A program made the position numbers and the translations under genes. A stretch of DNA of 64,000 bases, from positions 1-64,000 of the forward strand of contig DLRM01000025.1 in assembly GCA_002500505.1 (NCBI GenBank), given 5' to 3'. Positions within the stretch are counted from its first letter, which is position 1, and each line of letters opens with the position of its first letter. The stretch is from Planctomycetes bacterium UBA7888. Lineage in GTDB: Bacteria; Planctomycetota; UBA1135. Below, one piece after another: positions 26,664 to 36,300 of this stretch. The notes beneath the pieces were generated by a model. The model did not search any database. It saw only the letters and a program-made list of their open reading frames with translations, and was not told the DNA's origin.

Positions 26664-27850
26664 CTCACAAATCTTCCCCCCATACCAATGGTCTTCAATG
26701 GACAACTGCCGGCGAGTCTCATGGCCCCACTTTGGTTGCTGTTTTGGAAGGCCTTCCCGCCGGCCTTCCCATCGATTTTGAGGCCGTTCAGCGGGGCATG
26801 ATGCGGCGATGGGAGGCTTATGGCCGGGGAAAGAGAGCCGACTTTGAAAAAGATGCCCTCTCTGTGCTTTCGGGAATGAAGAAGGGGGTGACTTTGGGAA
26901 GTCCTTTGACCTTGGGCATTGGGAATGCCGATCAAAAAATTGATGAGTTACCCAATCTCGCTGCGCCTCGCCCTGGCCATGTGGATTTAGCGGGTGTTCA
27001 GCGAAACCAATGCCGAGATATCCGGGCCCTGTTAGAGCGGGCAAGCGCCCGAGAAACGGCTTCGAGGACGGCTTTGGGTGAGGTTGCCAGCCAACTTTTG
27101 GCACCCTTTGGCATTCAGGTCCATGCTTGGGTGCGTGGAATTGGTGGCGTGGATGCGGACTGGGCGTTTCCTTCCGATGAGAGGGAAATAGCGGCTTCAA
27201 GCGCCAAAAGCGCCTTTTTTGGTCTGGATTCCAGCATGGATGAGGCTTGGAAAAGTAAAATCGAAGAAGCGGAGGAAGCCGGAGATTCCCTTGGCGGAGT
27301 CTTTGAAGTTGCCGTTTTCGGCTGCCCACCGGGTTTGGGCGGCTTTGAGCAGCCCGTGGACCGGTTGGATGCTCGCTTGATGGCCGCTTTGGCCTCGGTG
27401 CCGGCCATTAAAGGAGTCTCGATTGGGGCGGGCTTTTCTGCTGCGTCAACGCCTGGAAGTGTTTTCCATGACGGTATTTACGTCGATTCAGAATCCTGGT
27501 CCGGCTTGGGGCGGCGCTCGAATCACGCTGGCGGTGTTGAGGGAGGGCTGACTAATGGACAACCTCTTTCTCTCAGAGCCGCAATGAAGCCGATTCCCAC
27601 TCTCCGGCATGGGGTCGAATCGGTGGATCTGGAGCAGCACAAAGAATCACGCGCAACATATGAACGTAGCGACGTTTGCGCCGTTTCCGCTGCTTCCGTG
27701 GTGGGGCGGGCAGTGGTGGCTCTAGAGATTGCCTCTGCGCTTCGAGCTCGCCTGGGCGGGGTGACTTTCCGCGAAATGATGACCCGATTTCGAGCTTTGG
27801 GGAGCGAGCAAAAACCGGCCGAATGGCCTGCGGAATTGGGAGATTTATAG
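26660..27850 (+). CDS. aroC: chorismate synthase
   Basis: 396 aa, last step of the shikimate pathway (EPSP to chorismate) using reduced FMN. Family signatures are present: TTAGESHGPTLVAVLEGLPAGLP at the N-terminus, GSPLTLGIGN, PRPGHVDLAGVQRNQCRDIRALLERASARETASR (the usual GHAD...R.SaRet site), SNHAGGVEGGLTNGQPL and MKPIPTL, then VCAVSAASVVGRAVVALEIA. It starts with an ATG overlapping the receiver-domain gene. The tyrA-aroQ enzyme, which uses chorismate, is encoded 25 kb away. Confidence 0.96.
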   Translation: MTHKSSPHTNGLQWTTAGESHGPTLVAVLEGLPAGLPIDFEAVQRGMMRRWEAYGRGKRADFEKDALSVLSGMKKGVTLGSPLTLGIGNADQKIDELPNLAAPRPGHVDLAGVQRNQCRDIRALLERASARETASRTALGEVASQLLAPFGIQVHAWVRGIGGVDADWAFPSDEREIAASSAKSAFFGLDSSMDEAWKSKIEEAEEAGDSLGGVFEVAVFGCPPGLGGFEQPVDRLDARLMAALASVPAIKGVSIGAGFSAASTPGSVFHDGIYVDSESWSGLGRRSNHAGGVEGGLTNGQPLSLRAAMKPIPTLRHGVESVDLEQHKESRATYERSDVCAVSAASVVGRAVVALEIASALRARLGGVTFREMMTRFRALGSEQKPAEWPAELGDL

Positions 27851-27911
27851 GGCGTAGGTAATTGCGTTTTCGGAAGATTGAGCTTTTCCGGTTTTTTCCC
27901 AAGTCTATTGA

Positions 27912-27939
27912 TTGACTGCCCCTCGAGGGAATGTATGAT
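27912..27939 (+). promoter_or_regulatory. promoter of the tRNA-tuf operon
   Basis: TTGACT at 27912-27917 and TATGAT at 27934-27939 with a 16-base spacer, 29 bases upstream of the first tRNA. Both hexamers are close to the sigma-70-type consensus. The region 27851-27911 contains no gene. Confidence 0.65.
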
Positions 27940-27968
27940 GTTTGGCCCTTTCGGCCTCCGGGTGCCTT

Positions 27969-28044
27969 GCTAGCGTAGCTCAGTTGGTAGAGCTCCGGTT
28001 TTGTAAACCGGTGGTCAAGGGTTCAAGTCCCTTCGCTAGCTCCA
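27969..28044 (+). tRNA. tRNA-Thr (anticodon TGT)
   Basis: 76-nt cloverleaf. The acceptor stem GCTAGCG pairs with CGCTAGC, anticodon loop is TTTGTAA in a ccggt/accgg stem, T-loop TTCAAGT, and CCA is encoded. Same position as thrU in E. coli. Confidence 0.97.
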
Positions 28045-28129
28045 TTTCCGGGCGTTTCTTGCGCCTCTGGTGCTCTTGAAGGTTGTTCTTTCTCGTCTCT
28101 TGTCGCCGCCTGAAGCTTGAGTGCTTCTC

Positions 28130-28214
28130 GGGGAGATTCCGGAGTGGCCAAACGGGACGGACTGTAAATCCGTTGGCTCCGCCTTCGGAGGTTCGAATCC
28201 TCCTCTCCCCACCA
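28130..28214 (+). tRNA. tRNA-Tyr (anticodon GTA)
   Basis: 85-nt class II tRNA. Acceptor GGGGAGA pairs with TCTCCCC, the anticodon loop is CTGTAAA in a cggA-rich stem, a long variable arm (ggctccgccttcggag region) is present, and CCA is encoded. Equivalent to tyrU of E. coli. Confidence 0.97.
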
Positions 28215-28245
28215 ACATACAGCGTGCCAGCACGCATCCGTTCAA

Positions 28246-28319
<74 letters not shown>

Positions 28320-28332
28320 CGGTGCGAACCAC

Positions 28333-28407
28333 GCTGCTGTAGCTCAGGGGTAGAGCACCTCCTTGGTAAGGAGGAGGTCACGGGTTCAAATCCCGTCAGC
28401 AGCTCCA
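28333..28407 (+). tRNA. tRNA-Thr (anticodon GGT)
   Basis: 75-nt cloverleaf. Acceptor GCTGCTG pairs with CAGCAGC, anticodon loop TTGGTAA in a cctcc/ggagg stem, T-loop TTCAAAT, CCA encoded. Equivalent to thrT of E. coli, directly upstream of tuf. Confidence 0.97.
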
Positions 28408-28422
28408 CGGCGACCCATCAAT

Positions 28423-28463
28423 TCCGGTAATCTACCGGATCGACTTCAAGGATTCCCTTGAAG
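28423..28463 (+). promoter_or_regulatory. two tandem short hairpins in the tuf leader
   Basis: Hairpin 1: TCCGGTA (28423-28429) and TACCGGA (28433-28439), loop of 3. Hairpin 2: CTTCAAGG (28444-28451) and CCTTGAAG (28456-28463), loop of 4. Both stems are perfect. Only three T follow, so full termination is unlikely; processing between tRNAs and tuf mRNA, or partial attenuation, is plausible. Confidence 0.5.
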
Positions 28464-28533
28464 TTTCCCTTAAACCAACCATCAACCTGTCAAAACCCTG
28501 AAATTGCGCCCCTAATCCGGGCAGCCTAAAAAA

Positions 28534-29739
28534 ATGGCCAAGGAAGTCTTTGAGCGTACCAAGCCACACGTCAATGTGGGCACCGTCGGTCACGTGGACC
28601 ACGGTAAAACCACGCTGACATCTGCCATCACCGGTTATCTCGCCATGAAATCTGGCGGTAAAGCGATGGCCTTTGATGAAATCGATAAGGCCCCGGAAGA
28701 GAAGGCACGAGGCATCACAATCTCCACCGCCCACGTTGAGTATGAGACTGAAAACCGTCACTACGCTCACGTGGATTGTCCTGGACACGCTGATTATGTG
28801 AAAAACATGATTACAGGTGCTGCCCAAATGGACGGTGGCATTTTGGTTGTGTCGGCCAACGATGGCCCGATGCCCCAAACTCGTGAGCACATCTTGCTCG
28901 CCCGCCAGGTAAACGTACCTGCACTTGTTGTTTACATGAACAAGTGTGACATGGTGGACGATGAAGAGCTCCTCGACCTCGTTGAGATGGAGATTCGCGA
29001 ACTGTTGAGTGAGTACCAGTTCCCTGGTGATGACATTCCTGTCATTCGTGGCTCTGCTTTGCAGGCTATGGAAGGCGTACTTAATAGCGTTGCCACTGAT
29101 GATGACTGCTTTAAGTCTATTCAGGAACTTATGGCTGCCGTGGATGAGTACATCCCTGAACCCGAGCGTGATGTGGATAAGCCTTTCCTCATGCCTGTGG
29201 AAGATGTGTTCTCCATCGAAGGTCGCGGAACCGTGGTAACGGGTCGTATCGAAACTGGAATCGTAAAGACTGGCGAAGAAATTGCGATTGTTGGTTTTAA
29301 GGACACTGTCAAGACCACTTGTACTGGTGTTGAAATGTTCCAGAAGACTTTGGATGAAGGCCGGGCTGGCGACAACGTGGGTTGTCTCCTCCGTGGCGTT
29401 AAGAAGGACGAGGTCGAGCGTGGCCAAGTTCTCGCCGCTCCTGGTTCCATTACCCCTCACACGAAGTTTGAGTCTGAGGTATACATCTTGAGCAAAAAGG
29501 AAGGTGGACGCGAGAAGCCTTTCTTCTCTGGATACCGCCCTCAGTTCTACTTCCGTACTACTGACGTAACCGGTTCCATTACTTTGCCTGATGGCGTTGA
29601 GATGGTCATGCCTGGTGACAACGTCAAGATGACGGTTGAGTTGATTACTCCTGTTGCAATGGACGAGCAGTTGCGCTTCGCGATTCGTGAAGGCGGCCGG
29701 ACCGTTGGCGCTGGAGTGGTTTCCGCAGTCGTTGAATAA
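28534..29739 (+). CDS. tuf: translation elongation factor Tu
   Basis: 401 aa GTPase delivering aminoacyl-tRNA to the ribosome. GHVDHGKT at 19-26, switch II DCPGHAD at about 82, and NKCD at about 137 are the G1, G3 and G4 boxes. Domain 2 starts near [16 protein letters not shown], and domain 3 carries [20 protein letters not shown]. The N-terminal [20 protein letters not shown] and the C-terminal [11 protein letters not shown] are typical. No Shine-Dalgarno sequence lies before the ATG (gcagcctaaaaaa). It is cotranscribed with four tRNA genes upstream. Confidence 0.99.
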   Translation: MAKEVFERTKPHVNVGTVGHVDHGKTTLTSAITGYLAMKSGGKAMAFDEIDKAPEEKARGITISTAHVEYETENRHYAHVDCPGHADYVKNMITGAAQMDGGILVVSANDGPMPQTREHILLARQVNVPALVVYMNKCDMVDDEELLDLVEMEIRELLSEYQFPGDDIPVIRGSALQAMEGVLNSVATDDDCFKSIQELMAAVDEYIPEPERDVDKPFLMPVEDVFSIEGRGTVVTGRIETGIVKTGEEIAIVGFKDTVKTTCTGVEMFQKTLDEGRAGDNVGCLLRGVKKDEVERGQVLAAPGSITPHTKFESEVYILSKKEGGREKPFFSGYRPQFYFRTTDVTGSITLPDGVEMVMPGDNVKMTVELITPVAMDEQLRFAIREGGRTVGAGVVSAVVE

Positions 29740-29748
29740 ACAGAATTG

Positions 29749-29782
29749 GATGCCGGTTTGACCTTTTGGTTAAACCGGCATC
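29749..29782 (+). promoter_or_regulatory. 15-bp hairpin between tuf and rpmG
   Basis: GATGCCGGTTT (29749-29759) pairs with AAACCGGCATC (29772-29782). A G-U pair and ACC/GGT extend the stem inside to a TTTT loop. No T-tract follows, so an RNase III-type processing site or transcript-stabilising element is more likely than a terminator. Confidence 0.55.
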
Positions 29783-29794
29783 TGCCCTTGAATC

Positions 29795-29953
29795 ATGAAA
29801 AACAAGGAACGACACGTCTTCCTCGAGTGCACAGATTGCCGCAACCGGAATTACACAACCGGAAAGCGGGCTCGTGCTGAATACAAGCTTGAGAAGAAAA
29901 AGTTTTGCCGCTTTTGTGGCAAACACACCCTACACCGCGAAAAGAAGCTCTAG
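29795..29953 (+). CDS. rpmG: 50S ribosomal protein L33
   Basis: 52 aa: MKNKERHVFLECTDCRNRNY, then a basic stretch, then FCRFCGKHTLHREKKL. The two CxxC pairs make it the zinc-binding form. It sits between tuf and secE as in many bacteria, 18 bases before the secE start. It is too short for most ORF cut-offs. Confidence 0.93.
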   Translation: MKNKERHVFLECTDCRNRNYTTGKRARAEYKLEKKKFCRFCGKHTLHREKKL

Positions 29954-29971
29954 GTCTTAGGGCCTATTTCC

Positions 29972-30415
29972 ATGTACCGCTATAAGCCCGAAGAAGGACG
30001 AAACGCCCGCCAAGCAGCATTCTGGCTGGGTGAGGGCATGATTGTCTATGGTTGCTTCGCACTTCGTGGAACTTTGGATCGTTGGGAGGGGCTACGAGCC
30101 CCTTTGTTGGAGAGCTTTGAGAGCCTGCCTATTCTGGGCGTGACTTTGAATGGGTCATTCTTGGGCGCACTTGGTGTTTTCCTCCTTCTGACTTGGCTTC
30201 TTGTGGGCAAGTTGGCGGTAGAGAAGAATGCCGACAAACTTATAGAAGTTGAAACAGAGATGAAGAAAGTGACTTGGCCTACTTTTAAGGAGGCCAGTAA
30301 CTCTTCTATCGTTGTTGTTAGCACGGTTCTCATCCTGATGGGCTTCTTGGCCTTTAGTGATGCCGTTCTTGGACGTTTATTCAACTTTATCCTCTGGAAA
30401 GAGGTGGGAGAATAA
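29972..30415 (+). CDS. secE: preprotein translocase subunit SecE
   Basis: 147 aa, longer than the minimal 60-residue form. The conserved amphipathic cytoplasmic helix EMKKVTWPTFKEASNSS (about 95-112) precedes the final transmembrane helix IVVVSTVLILMGFLAFSDAVL. Upstream a second strong membrane segment (LGALGVFLLLTWLLVG, about 65-80) and a weaker hydrophobic stretch near residues 18-32 are present. SecE stabilises SecY in the translocon. It is followed by nusG after 10 bases, the usual pair. Confidence 0.93.
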   Translation: MYRYKPEEGRNARQAAFWLGEGMIVYGCFALRGTLDRWEGLRAPLLESFESLPILGVTLNGSFLGALGVFLLLTWLLVGKLAVEKNADKLIEVETEMKKVTWPTFKEASNSSIVVVSTVLILMGFLAFSDAVLGRLFNFILWKEVGE

Positions 30416-30425
30416 AAGAGTGTCG

Positions 30426-30983
30426 ATGAACTGGTATGTCGTGCGTGTTCCAACGAACCAAGAGGACAAGGTTCGTGAGCGCCTTTTGCGCCGCATTAAG
30501 GCTGATGGCCTTGAGGACCGCTTGCCCCAAGTATTGGTTCCCATTGAGCGGATTACTGAGATTAAAGCCGGTAAGAAAAAAGTGAGCAGTCACAAAATCT
30601 ACCCCGGTTATGTTCTGCTTCAAGCAGATATGGGAAAGCATGAGCCGGACGAAAAGTCGGAAGAAGACCAAAGGGTTTGGTTCGCTCTCCGTGAGACCAA
30701 AGGTTTTGGCGATTTTGTAGGTGGGGGCGCAGAGCCTGTCGCTATGAGTGATGAAGAGGTCGCGCAGCTTTTGGCGCGCATGGATGACACCGCTGAGACA
30801 CCACGCATGGCGGTCGCGGTCAAGGTTGGAGACCTTGTTCGCATCAAAGAGGGCCCGTTTGAGGGCTTCGACGGAACAGTTGAGGAATCCGTTGACGACA
30901 AAGGATTGCTGAAAATCTCGGTCACCATCTTTGGCCGGGCAACCAGCGTGGAAATCCAACAATGGCAGGTTGAGGCAACTTAA
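30426..30983 (+). CDS. nusG: transcription termination/antitermination factor NusG
   Basis: 185 aa. The NGN domain starts [21 protein letters not shown], and [13 protein letters not shown] is the RNA polymerase contact region. A KOW domain at the C-terminus reads [23 protein letters not shown] chose the ATG at 30426 because the upstream frame to 30357 is inside secE and adds no NusG sequence. A linker with acidic residues ([13 protein letters not shown]) sits inside the NGN domain. Confidence 0.95.
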   Translation: MNWYVVRVPTNQEDKVRERLLRRIKADGLEDRLPQVLVPIERITEIKAGKKKVSSHKIYPGYVLLQADMGKHEPDEKSEEDQRVWFALRETKGFGDFVGGGAEPVAMSDEEVAQLLARMDDTAETPRMAVAVKVGDLVRIKEGPFEGFDGTVEESVDDKGLLKISVTIFGRATSVEIQQWQVEAT

Positions 30984-31075
30984 TCTGCCCGGATTCCTCG
31001 GAACTCCTGAGGCGTCCAACACATAACCCGTTCGGACCACCCAAGGCCTCGGCCGTAAGTGGGAGGGAGACAAAA

Positions 31076-31501
31076 ATGGCAAAAGAATTAACAGCACAAA
31101 TCAAACTGCAGTGCCCGGGAGGGGCTGCGACTCCTGCGCCTCCAGTTGGCCCCGCATTGGGTGCTCACGGTGTCCCCATTGGGGAATTCGTGAAGCAATT
31201 CAACGATGCTACGGCTGACAAGCGAGGCCTCGTCATTCCGGTAGTGATTTCGGTCTTCAAAGACCGGTCCTTCAGTTTTGTTCTGAAATCCCCCCCTGCA
31301 GCCGTCCTTCTTTTGAAAGCGGCTGGGCTTGAAAAAGCTTCAGGTGTGGTTGGAACTGAAATTGTCGGCTCGGTGACACGGGCTCAGGTCATGGAGATTG
31401 TCGATATTAAGCGCGAAGATTTAAATGCCGCTTCGGACGAAGCTGCATCGCGCATTATCGAAGGAACCGCCCGTTCCATGGGCATCGAGGTGAGTGACTG
31501 A
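31076..31501 (+). CDS. rplK: 50S ribosomal protein L11
   Basis: 141 aa stalk-base protein binding the GTPase-associated centre of 23S r[41 protein letters not shown] with the flexible proline-rich hinge, and [17 protein letters not shown], are standard. A good ribosome binding site (gggagg) precedes the ATG. The 92-base leader after nusG holds no gene. Confidence 0.98.
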   Translation: MAKELTAQIKLQCPGGAATPAPPVGPALGAHGVPIGEFVKQFNDATADKRGLVIPVVISVFKDRSFSFVLKSPPAAVLLLKAAGLEKASGVVGTEIVGSVTRAQVMEIVDIKREDLNAASDEAASRIIEGTARSMGIEVSD

Positions 31502-31502
31502 C

Positions 31503-32186
31503 ATGGTTATAAGTCGACGCACACGAGAAAATTTCGAAAAGCTTGAGGAAGACCAGGTTTACGAACTTGCGGACGCATTGAGCACCCTGAAGGGGCTTCG
31601 CCTAGCCAAGTTCGATGAAACCGTTGAGGTCGTTGCCCGCTTGGGTGTAGATCCCCGAAAGTCCGACCAAATGGTTCGAGGCGCGGTGAGTCTTCCACAT
31701 GGTCTTGGCAAAACAGTACGAGTTATCGTTTTTGCCGAAGGCGATGCCGCTGACCAGGCCAGTGAAGCTGGCGCGATGGAGGTAGGCGGAGATGAGCTGG
31801 CGAAGAAGATTGAAGGCGGTTGGCAAGATTTTGACATCGTCATTGCCCACCCTGCCATGATGAAAGTCGTGGGCCGTTTGGGCCGGGTCTTGGGGCCCCA
31901 AGGCAAGATGCCTTCCCCCAAATCAGGCACAGTGACCCCGGATGTCGTGAAAGCAACTACTGAATTCTTGGCTGGTAAAGTTGAATTCAGAGTGGATTCT
32001 GCTGGCAACATTCATGTTCCGGTTGGAAAAGCTTCCTTCTCGGCCGAAAAGCTGGTTGAAAACGCTTCCACATTTCTTGACCTCATCATTTCTATGCGCC
32101 CCGCCACTGCAAAGGGCACATACCTGCGCAACGTCAGCATTAGTACCACGATGGGTCCTGGCCTCAAAGTGAGCTACGGGAGTTAA
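31503..32186 (+). CDS. rplA: 50S ribosomal protein L1
   Basis: 227 aa L1-stalk protein. [60 protein letters not shown] and the C-terminal [30 protein letters not shown] are diagnostic. A GTG at 31494 in the same frame overlaps rplK, but the GAGGTGA at 31487-31493 is placed right for the ATG at 31503, which I take as the start. L1 usually represses its own operon; no L1-site was verified in the rplK leader. Confidence 0.96.
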   Translation: MVISRRTRENFEKLEEDQVYELADALSTLKGLRLAKFDETVEVVARLGVDPRKSDQMVRGAVSLPHGLGKTVRVIVFAEGDAADQASEAGAMEVGGDELAKKIEGGWQDFDIVIAHPAMMKVVGRLGRVLGPQGKMPSPKSGTVTPDVVKATTEFLAGKVEFRVDSAGNIHVPVGKASFSAEKLVENASTFLDLIISMRPATAKGTYLRNVSISTTMGPGLKVSYGS

Positions 32187-32189
32187 ACC

Positions 32190-32723
32190 ATGGTCAGCAC
32201 ACTGAATGAATGGATTGTTTCGGAGTACAACGCCTTGGTGGAAGACCAAGGGGGTGTTGTTCTTCTTGAACTCAACGGACTCAACATTGACGAGTCCACG
32301 GCTCTGCGGAATTCAGTCCGCGAGAAGGGTGCTCAAGTAAAGGTGATTAAAAATCGCCTTGCTAAGGTTGCCTTAGAAGGTGCCGGTGTTCCAATTTCCT
32401 TAGAGGAAATCTCTGGGACCTTTGCCCTTCTTGTTGGCGATGTCGAGTCCACAATTGCAGCTTCAAAGGCAATTGAGGAGCTTGCGAAGAAACGCAAGAA
32501 AGACCGCAGGATTCATTTCCTTGCGGCTTATCTCGACGGTTCTGCCATGGATGCCGCAGAAGCGGCTTCCATTCCAAGTATGCCAGACAAGGACACCTTG
32601 CGCGGCATGCTCTGTGGTGCTCTTTCGGGTCCTGCCCGTTCGATTGCCACGCTCCTCTCGGAGGTTCAGGCCTCCACTGCCCGTGTCGTGCAAGCACGGG
32701 CGGACCAGGGGGATGCCGCCTAG
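32190..32723 (+). CDS. rplJ: 50S ribosomal protein L10
   Basis: 177 aa. The N-terminal globular part binds rRNA next to L11 (LRNSVREKGAQVKVIKNRLAKVALEG), and the C-terminal helix (LSGPARSIATLLSEVQASTARVVQARAD) carries the L7/L12 dimers. It starts only 3 bases after rplA, so the separate promoter and long L10 leader of E. coli are absent here. Confidence 0.96.
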   Translation: MVSTLNEWIVSEYNALVEDQGGVVLLELNGLNIDESTALRNSVREKGAQVKVIKNRLAKVALEGAGVPISLEEISGTFALLVGDVESTIAASKAIEELAKKRKKDRRIHFLAAYLDGSAMDAAEAASIPSMPDKDTLRGMLCGALSGPARSIATLLSEVQASTARVVQARADQGDAA

Positions 32724-32771
32724 GGCCCCCTTTCCCCAATCATCTGCACAAGTTCCTACCCAATAAGAAAA

Positions 32772-33176
32772 ATGTCCGAAGAAGCCCAAGCCACCATTGA
32801 ACTCGACTCCGATCTTGAAAAGATTTTCGAGCAGCTCGACGCACTTCCTCTTGGCAAAGCCAGCCAGCTGGTAAAAGCCATGGAAGAACGTTGGGGTGTT
32901 AGTGCCGCTGCTCCTGTTGCTGTTGCTGCAGGTCCTGCTGGTGCTGCCGAAGAAGCTGAAGAGAAGACTTCCTTTGATGTCATTCTCGAAGACTTTGGCG
33001 ACAAGAAGATTGATGTCATCAAGGCCGTCCGCGCCATTACTGGTGTTGGCCTGAAAGAGGCAAAAGAGCTCGTTGAAGGCGCACCTGCTCCGATTAAGGA
33101 AGGCGCGTCCAAGGACGAGGCCGAAGACCTCAAGAAGCAACTCGAAGAAGCCGGGGCCACCGTCAAACTTGCCTAG
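32772..33176 (+). CDS. rplL: 50S ribosomal protein L7/L12
   Basis: 134 aa stalk protein that recruits translational GTPases. N-terminal dimerisation helices ([30 protein letters not shown]), an Ala/Val/Pro hinge, and the C-terminal domain [41 protein letters not shown]. Directly follows rplJ with a 48-base gap. Confidence 0.98.
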   Translation: MSEEAQATIELDSDLEKIFEQLDALPLGKASQLVKAMEERWGVSAAAPVAVAAGPAGAAEEAEEKTSFDVILEDFGDKKIDVIKAVRAITGVGLKEAKELVEGAPAPIKEGASKDEAEDLKKQLEEAGATVKLA

Positions 33177-33232
33177 TTGGAATCGGGTACGGAACTTGTC
33201 CGTTCTTCCGGTTTCTGCCGTCTACCCTCGGT

Positions 33233-33250
33233 CGCAAAGCTTTCTTTGCG
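33233..33250 (+). promoter_or_regulatory. hairpin in the rplL-rpoB intergenic region
   Basis: CGCAAAG (33233-33239) and CTTTGCG (33244-33250) form a perfect 7-bp stem with a CTTT loop in the 207-base gap. It corresponds in place to the attenuator and RNase III site of the E. coli rplL-rpoB region; no T-tract follows. The rest of the gap shows no gene. Confidence 0.45.
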
Positions 33251-33383
33251 GTCTGGGGTGGCCTTCTGTAATGGCTGAAGGGCAAATCGCTCTTCGGTCC
33301 GGCTCTCCTGCCGCGCCCGTGATTCTTACCCCTGAGAATTACTTCCCCTTCACGCAACGCACGCCTTTCCAGGCCCCGAGGGT

Positions 33384-36300
33384 ATGACCGCCGTCCAAAA
33401 CAAGCCAATCGACCAATTCGAAATCCGGGATTTCCGCAAATTCGCTTACCGCGAAGAATCTTTGCTACCCGGTCTTTCCGATCTTCAACTTCGCGCCTAT
33501 CGTGAGTTCTTACAGATGGGTGTTGCGCCTAAGCGGCGTAAAAGTCTCGGCCTCGAGGCACTCTTCCAGAATGTGTTTCCTATTGAGAGCTTGGACAAGA
33601 CCTTGGCTCTTGAATACTTGGGATACACGCTTGGTCGCCCTCGTTACGAGCCCAATGAATGTCGCAAGCTGAAGTACAGCTACGCATTCCCGCTTCGCGC
33701 TCGCATTGCCTTGCGCCGTGGTTCAGAGCGGACTGAAGAGGACATCTTCCTTGGCGAAATTCCCGTCATGATGGGTGGGGGAGAGTTCATCGTAAACGGC
33801 TCGGAGCGGTGCATCGTTGCGCAGCTTCACCGCTCACCTGGCATCGACTTTTCTGTGGATTTCCATACTGGGGACAAGAAACTTCACAGTGCTCGAATCA
33901 TCCCTGAACGAGGCTCATGGATTGAGATTTCAGTTTCAGGGAAAGGTATGCTGCAGGTGCGGATTGACCAGCAGTCCAAATTCTCAGCATTGACTCTGCT
34001 TCGCGCCCTTCAGCCAACTGGTATTGAAGAAGGCACAACGGATGAAATTCTCCGTTTGTTCTACCCTGTTGAGGTAATCTCCCGCGCCAAACTGTCGAAG
34101 CCGAAATTTGCAAAGGCGATTGAAGGTAAGAAGGCTCTTGGTCAAATTCGCGATTTGAAAACTGGAGAAGTTTGGGCTGATCCAGGTCAGGAAATCACAC
34201 CAGAGGCTGCAGAAAGGATTGCTGCCTCTGATTTAAAGGAAGTCGAACTTCTTGGGAATGCCGAGGACAATCTTATTCTCGATTCCTTAAAAGAAGATAC
34301 GGCAACCACTCACGAAGAGGCATTGGCCGCGATTTACCAAAAGCTGCGTCCGGGGAACCCGGTTCAGCTTGAAAAGGCTCGCGACCTTCTGAGAGACCGT
34401 TTCTTTGATGCCCAGCGCTATAGCTTGGGCCGCGTTGGCCGCTTCCGCATTAGCCGGAAGTTTGGACGCCCAGAAGAAGCGGACAAGGGTCCTACAACCC
34501 TTCAGCCCGATGACTTTCTGGATGCCGTTAAATACCTACTTGGATTACGCAGCGGTGTTGGCGAAGTAGACGACATTGATCACCTTGGTATTCGCCGAGT
34601 TCGAACCATTGGCGAACTTGCTACGGAGGAGTTCCGGAAAGGATTGGTTAAAGTCGCACGGGGTGCTGTGGACCGAATGTCTCAGCAAGAGGACACAGAA
34701 ACCCTGACTCCAAGAAGCCTCATCAACGCAAAAGCGTTCTCGACTTCCGTGGATCAGTTCTTCTCTCGAGGGGAATTGAGTCAAGTTGTTGACCAAACCA
34801 ACCCTTTATCTCAGCTTGCTCATGAACGCCGCTTGTCGGCTTTGGGCCCAGGCGGATTGAACCGAAAGCGTGCGGGCTTCCAGGAACGAGATGTTCACAT
34901 CAGTCACTACGGTCGCTTATGTCCAATCGAAACCCCTGAAGGTGCCAACATTGGTCTGATATCTTCCTTGGCTCTATACGGCGTTGTGGACGACTATGGT
35001 TTCTTGGTCTCTCCTTACCGAACGGTGAAGAAAGGCAAGGCAACCGACGAAGTTCGCTTCCTACGTGCCGACGAAGAATACGAGCGAGTCTTTGCACCTG
35101 CCGACGCAGATTTGGATCCTAAGACCGGAGCCATTATTCCTGATGAACATGGTCTCGTCATGACTCGTCACCATGGGGAATTCCAGCTCAAGACTCTTGA
35201 TGAAGTTGAGTTCCTGGATGTGGACCCTGGGCAAATCGTTGGAATTTCGGCTTCTCTGATTCCATTCTTGGAGCACGATGACGCAAACCGTGCCTTGATG
35301 GGTTCGAACATGCAGCGCCAGGCCGTTCCTCTAATTCGTACGGAGCCGCCGTTAGTGGGCACTGGGCTAGAACGCGCGATTGCTCATAACACCGGCATGG
35401 CCGTGAAGGCCCGAGCTGCTGGAACTGTGGAAGCTGTTGATGGTGACCACATCAAGTTGAGTGGCGATCCCGAATTGTACCGAATGCGCAAGTTCCACAA
35501 GTTGAATGAGCGCACTTGTCTCAACCAAAAGCCATTGGTTGAGCCTGGTCAAAAGGTAAAGAAGGGTGAACTGATTGCGGATGGAGCGGCCACCCACAAT
35601 GGTGAATTGTCCTTGGGTAAAAATCTCCTCGTAGCTTTCATGTCCTGGGAGGGTTACAACTATGAGGATGCGATTATCGTTTCGGAGAGACTTGTCAAAG
35701 ACGATGTCTTCACTTCAATTCACATTGAAGAGTACACCGCTGAAATTCGCGAAACGACCCTCGGAAAAGAGGAGTTCACGCGAGATATTCCGAATGCAGG
35801 CGAGCGAGCTCTTCGTAACTTGGATGAGTCTGGAATCGTTCGCATCGGTACGCGAGTAGGTCCGAGCGACATTCTTGTTGGCAAGATTGCGCCAAAATCC
35901 AAAACGGAACTCACTCCTGAAGAACGCCTTCTCCACGCAATCTTTGGGCGCGCTGGTGAAGACGTGAAGAACGTTTCCATGAAGCTTTCTTCGGGTGTTC
36001 GAGGTATCGTGATTGCAGCCGAGCACTTCACTCGCAAGGTGAACATGACGCCTGCTGAACGTCGGGCAGCTCATGAACAAATTCGCAAGATTGAAGCTGA
36101 GTACGATGAAGTTGTTCGTACGGAGCTTCAAGCTGCCGTAAGTGAACTTCAAGAGTACCTTAAGGAAACGATTAAGGACCCTGAAACCAAGAAAGGGATT
36201 GCCATTACTGAAGCAACTTTGTTTGGCGACCTCACCCGATTGATTGCTCACATTAAGGCTTACGCTGAAGGTGTGCAGCACCCTTCTCGTCGAAACAAAG

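Noticed and set aside
28432..29460. 342-aa open frame antisense to tuf, and similar long frames antisense to rpoB (35715-36617), the EF-G gene (42856-43656) and rpsK-rpsD (56891-57865)
   Set aside because: They mirror strongly codon-biased genes, show no recognisable domain and have no ribosome binding site; they are shadows.
29930..29960. Possible one-base indel near the end of rpmG in an A-run
   Set aside because: Recounting with the secE start at 29972 as anchor gives a normal HREKKL ending and stop; no frameshift is needed.
34740..34960. Intrinsic rifampicin resistance in RpoB
   Set aside because: The Asp516, His526, Arg529 and Ser531 equivalents are all unchanged in the cluster I region.
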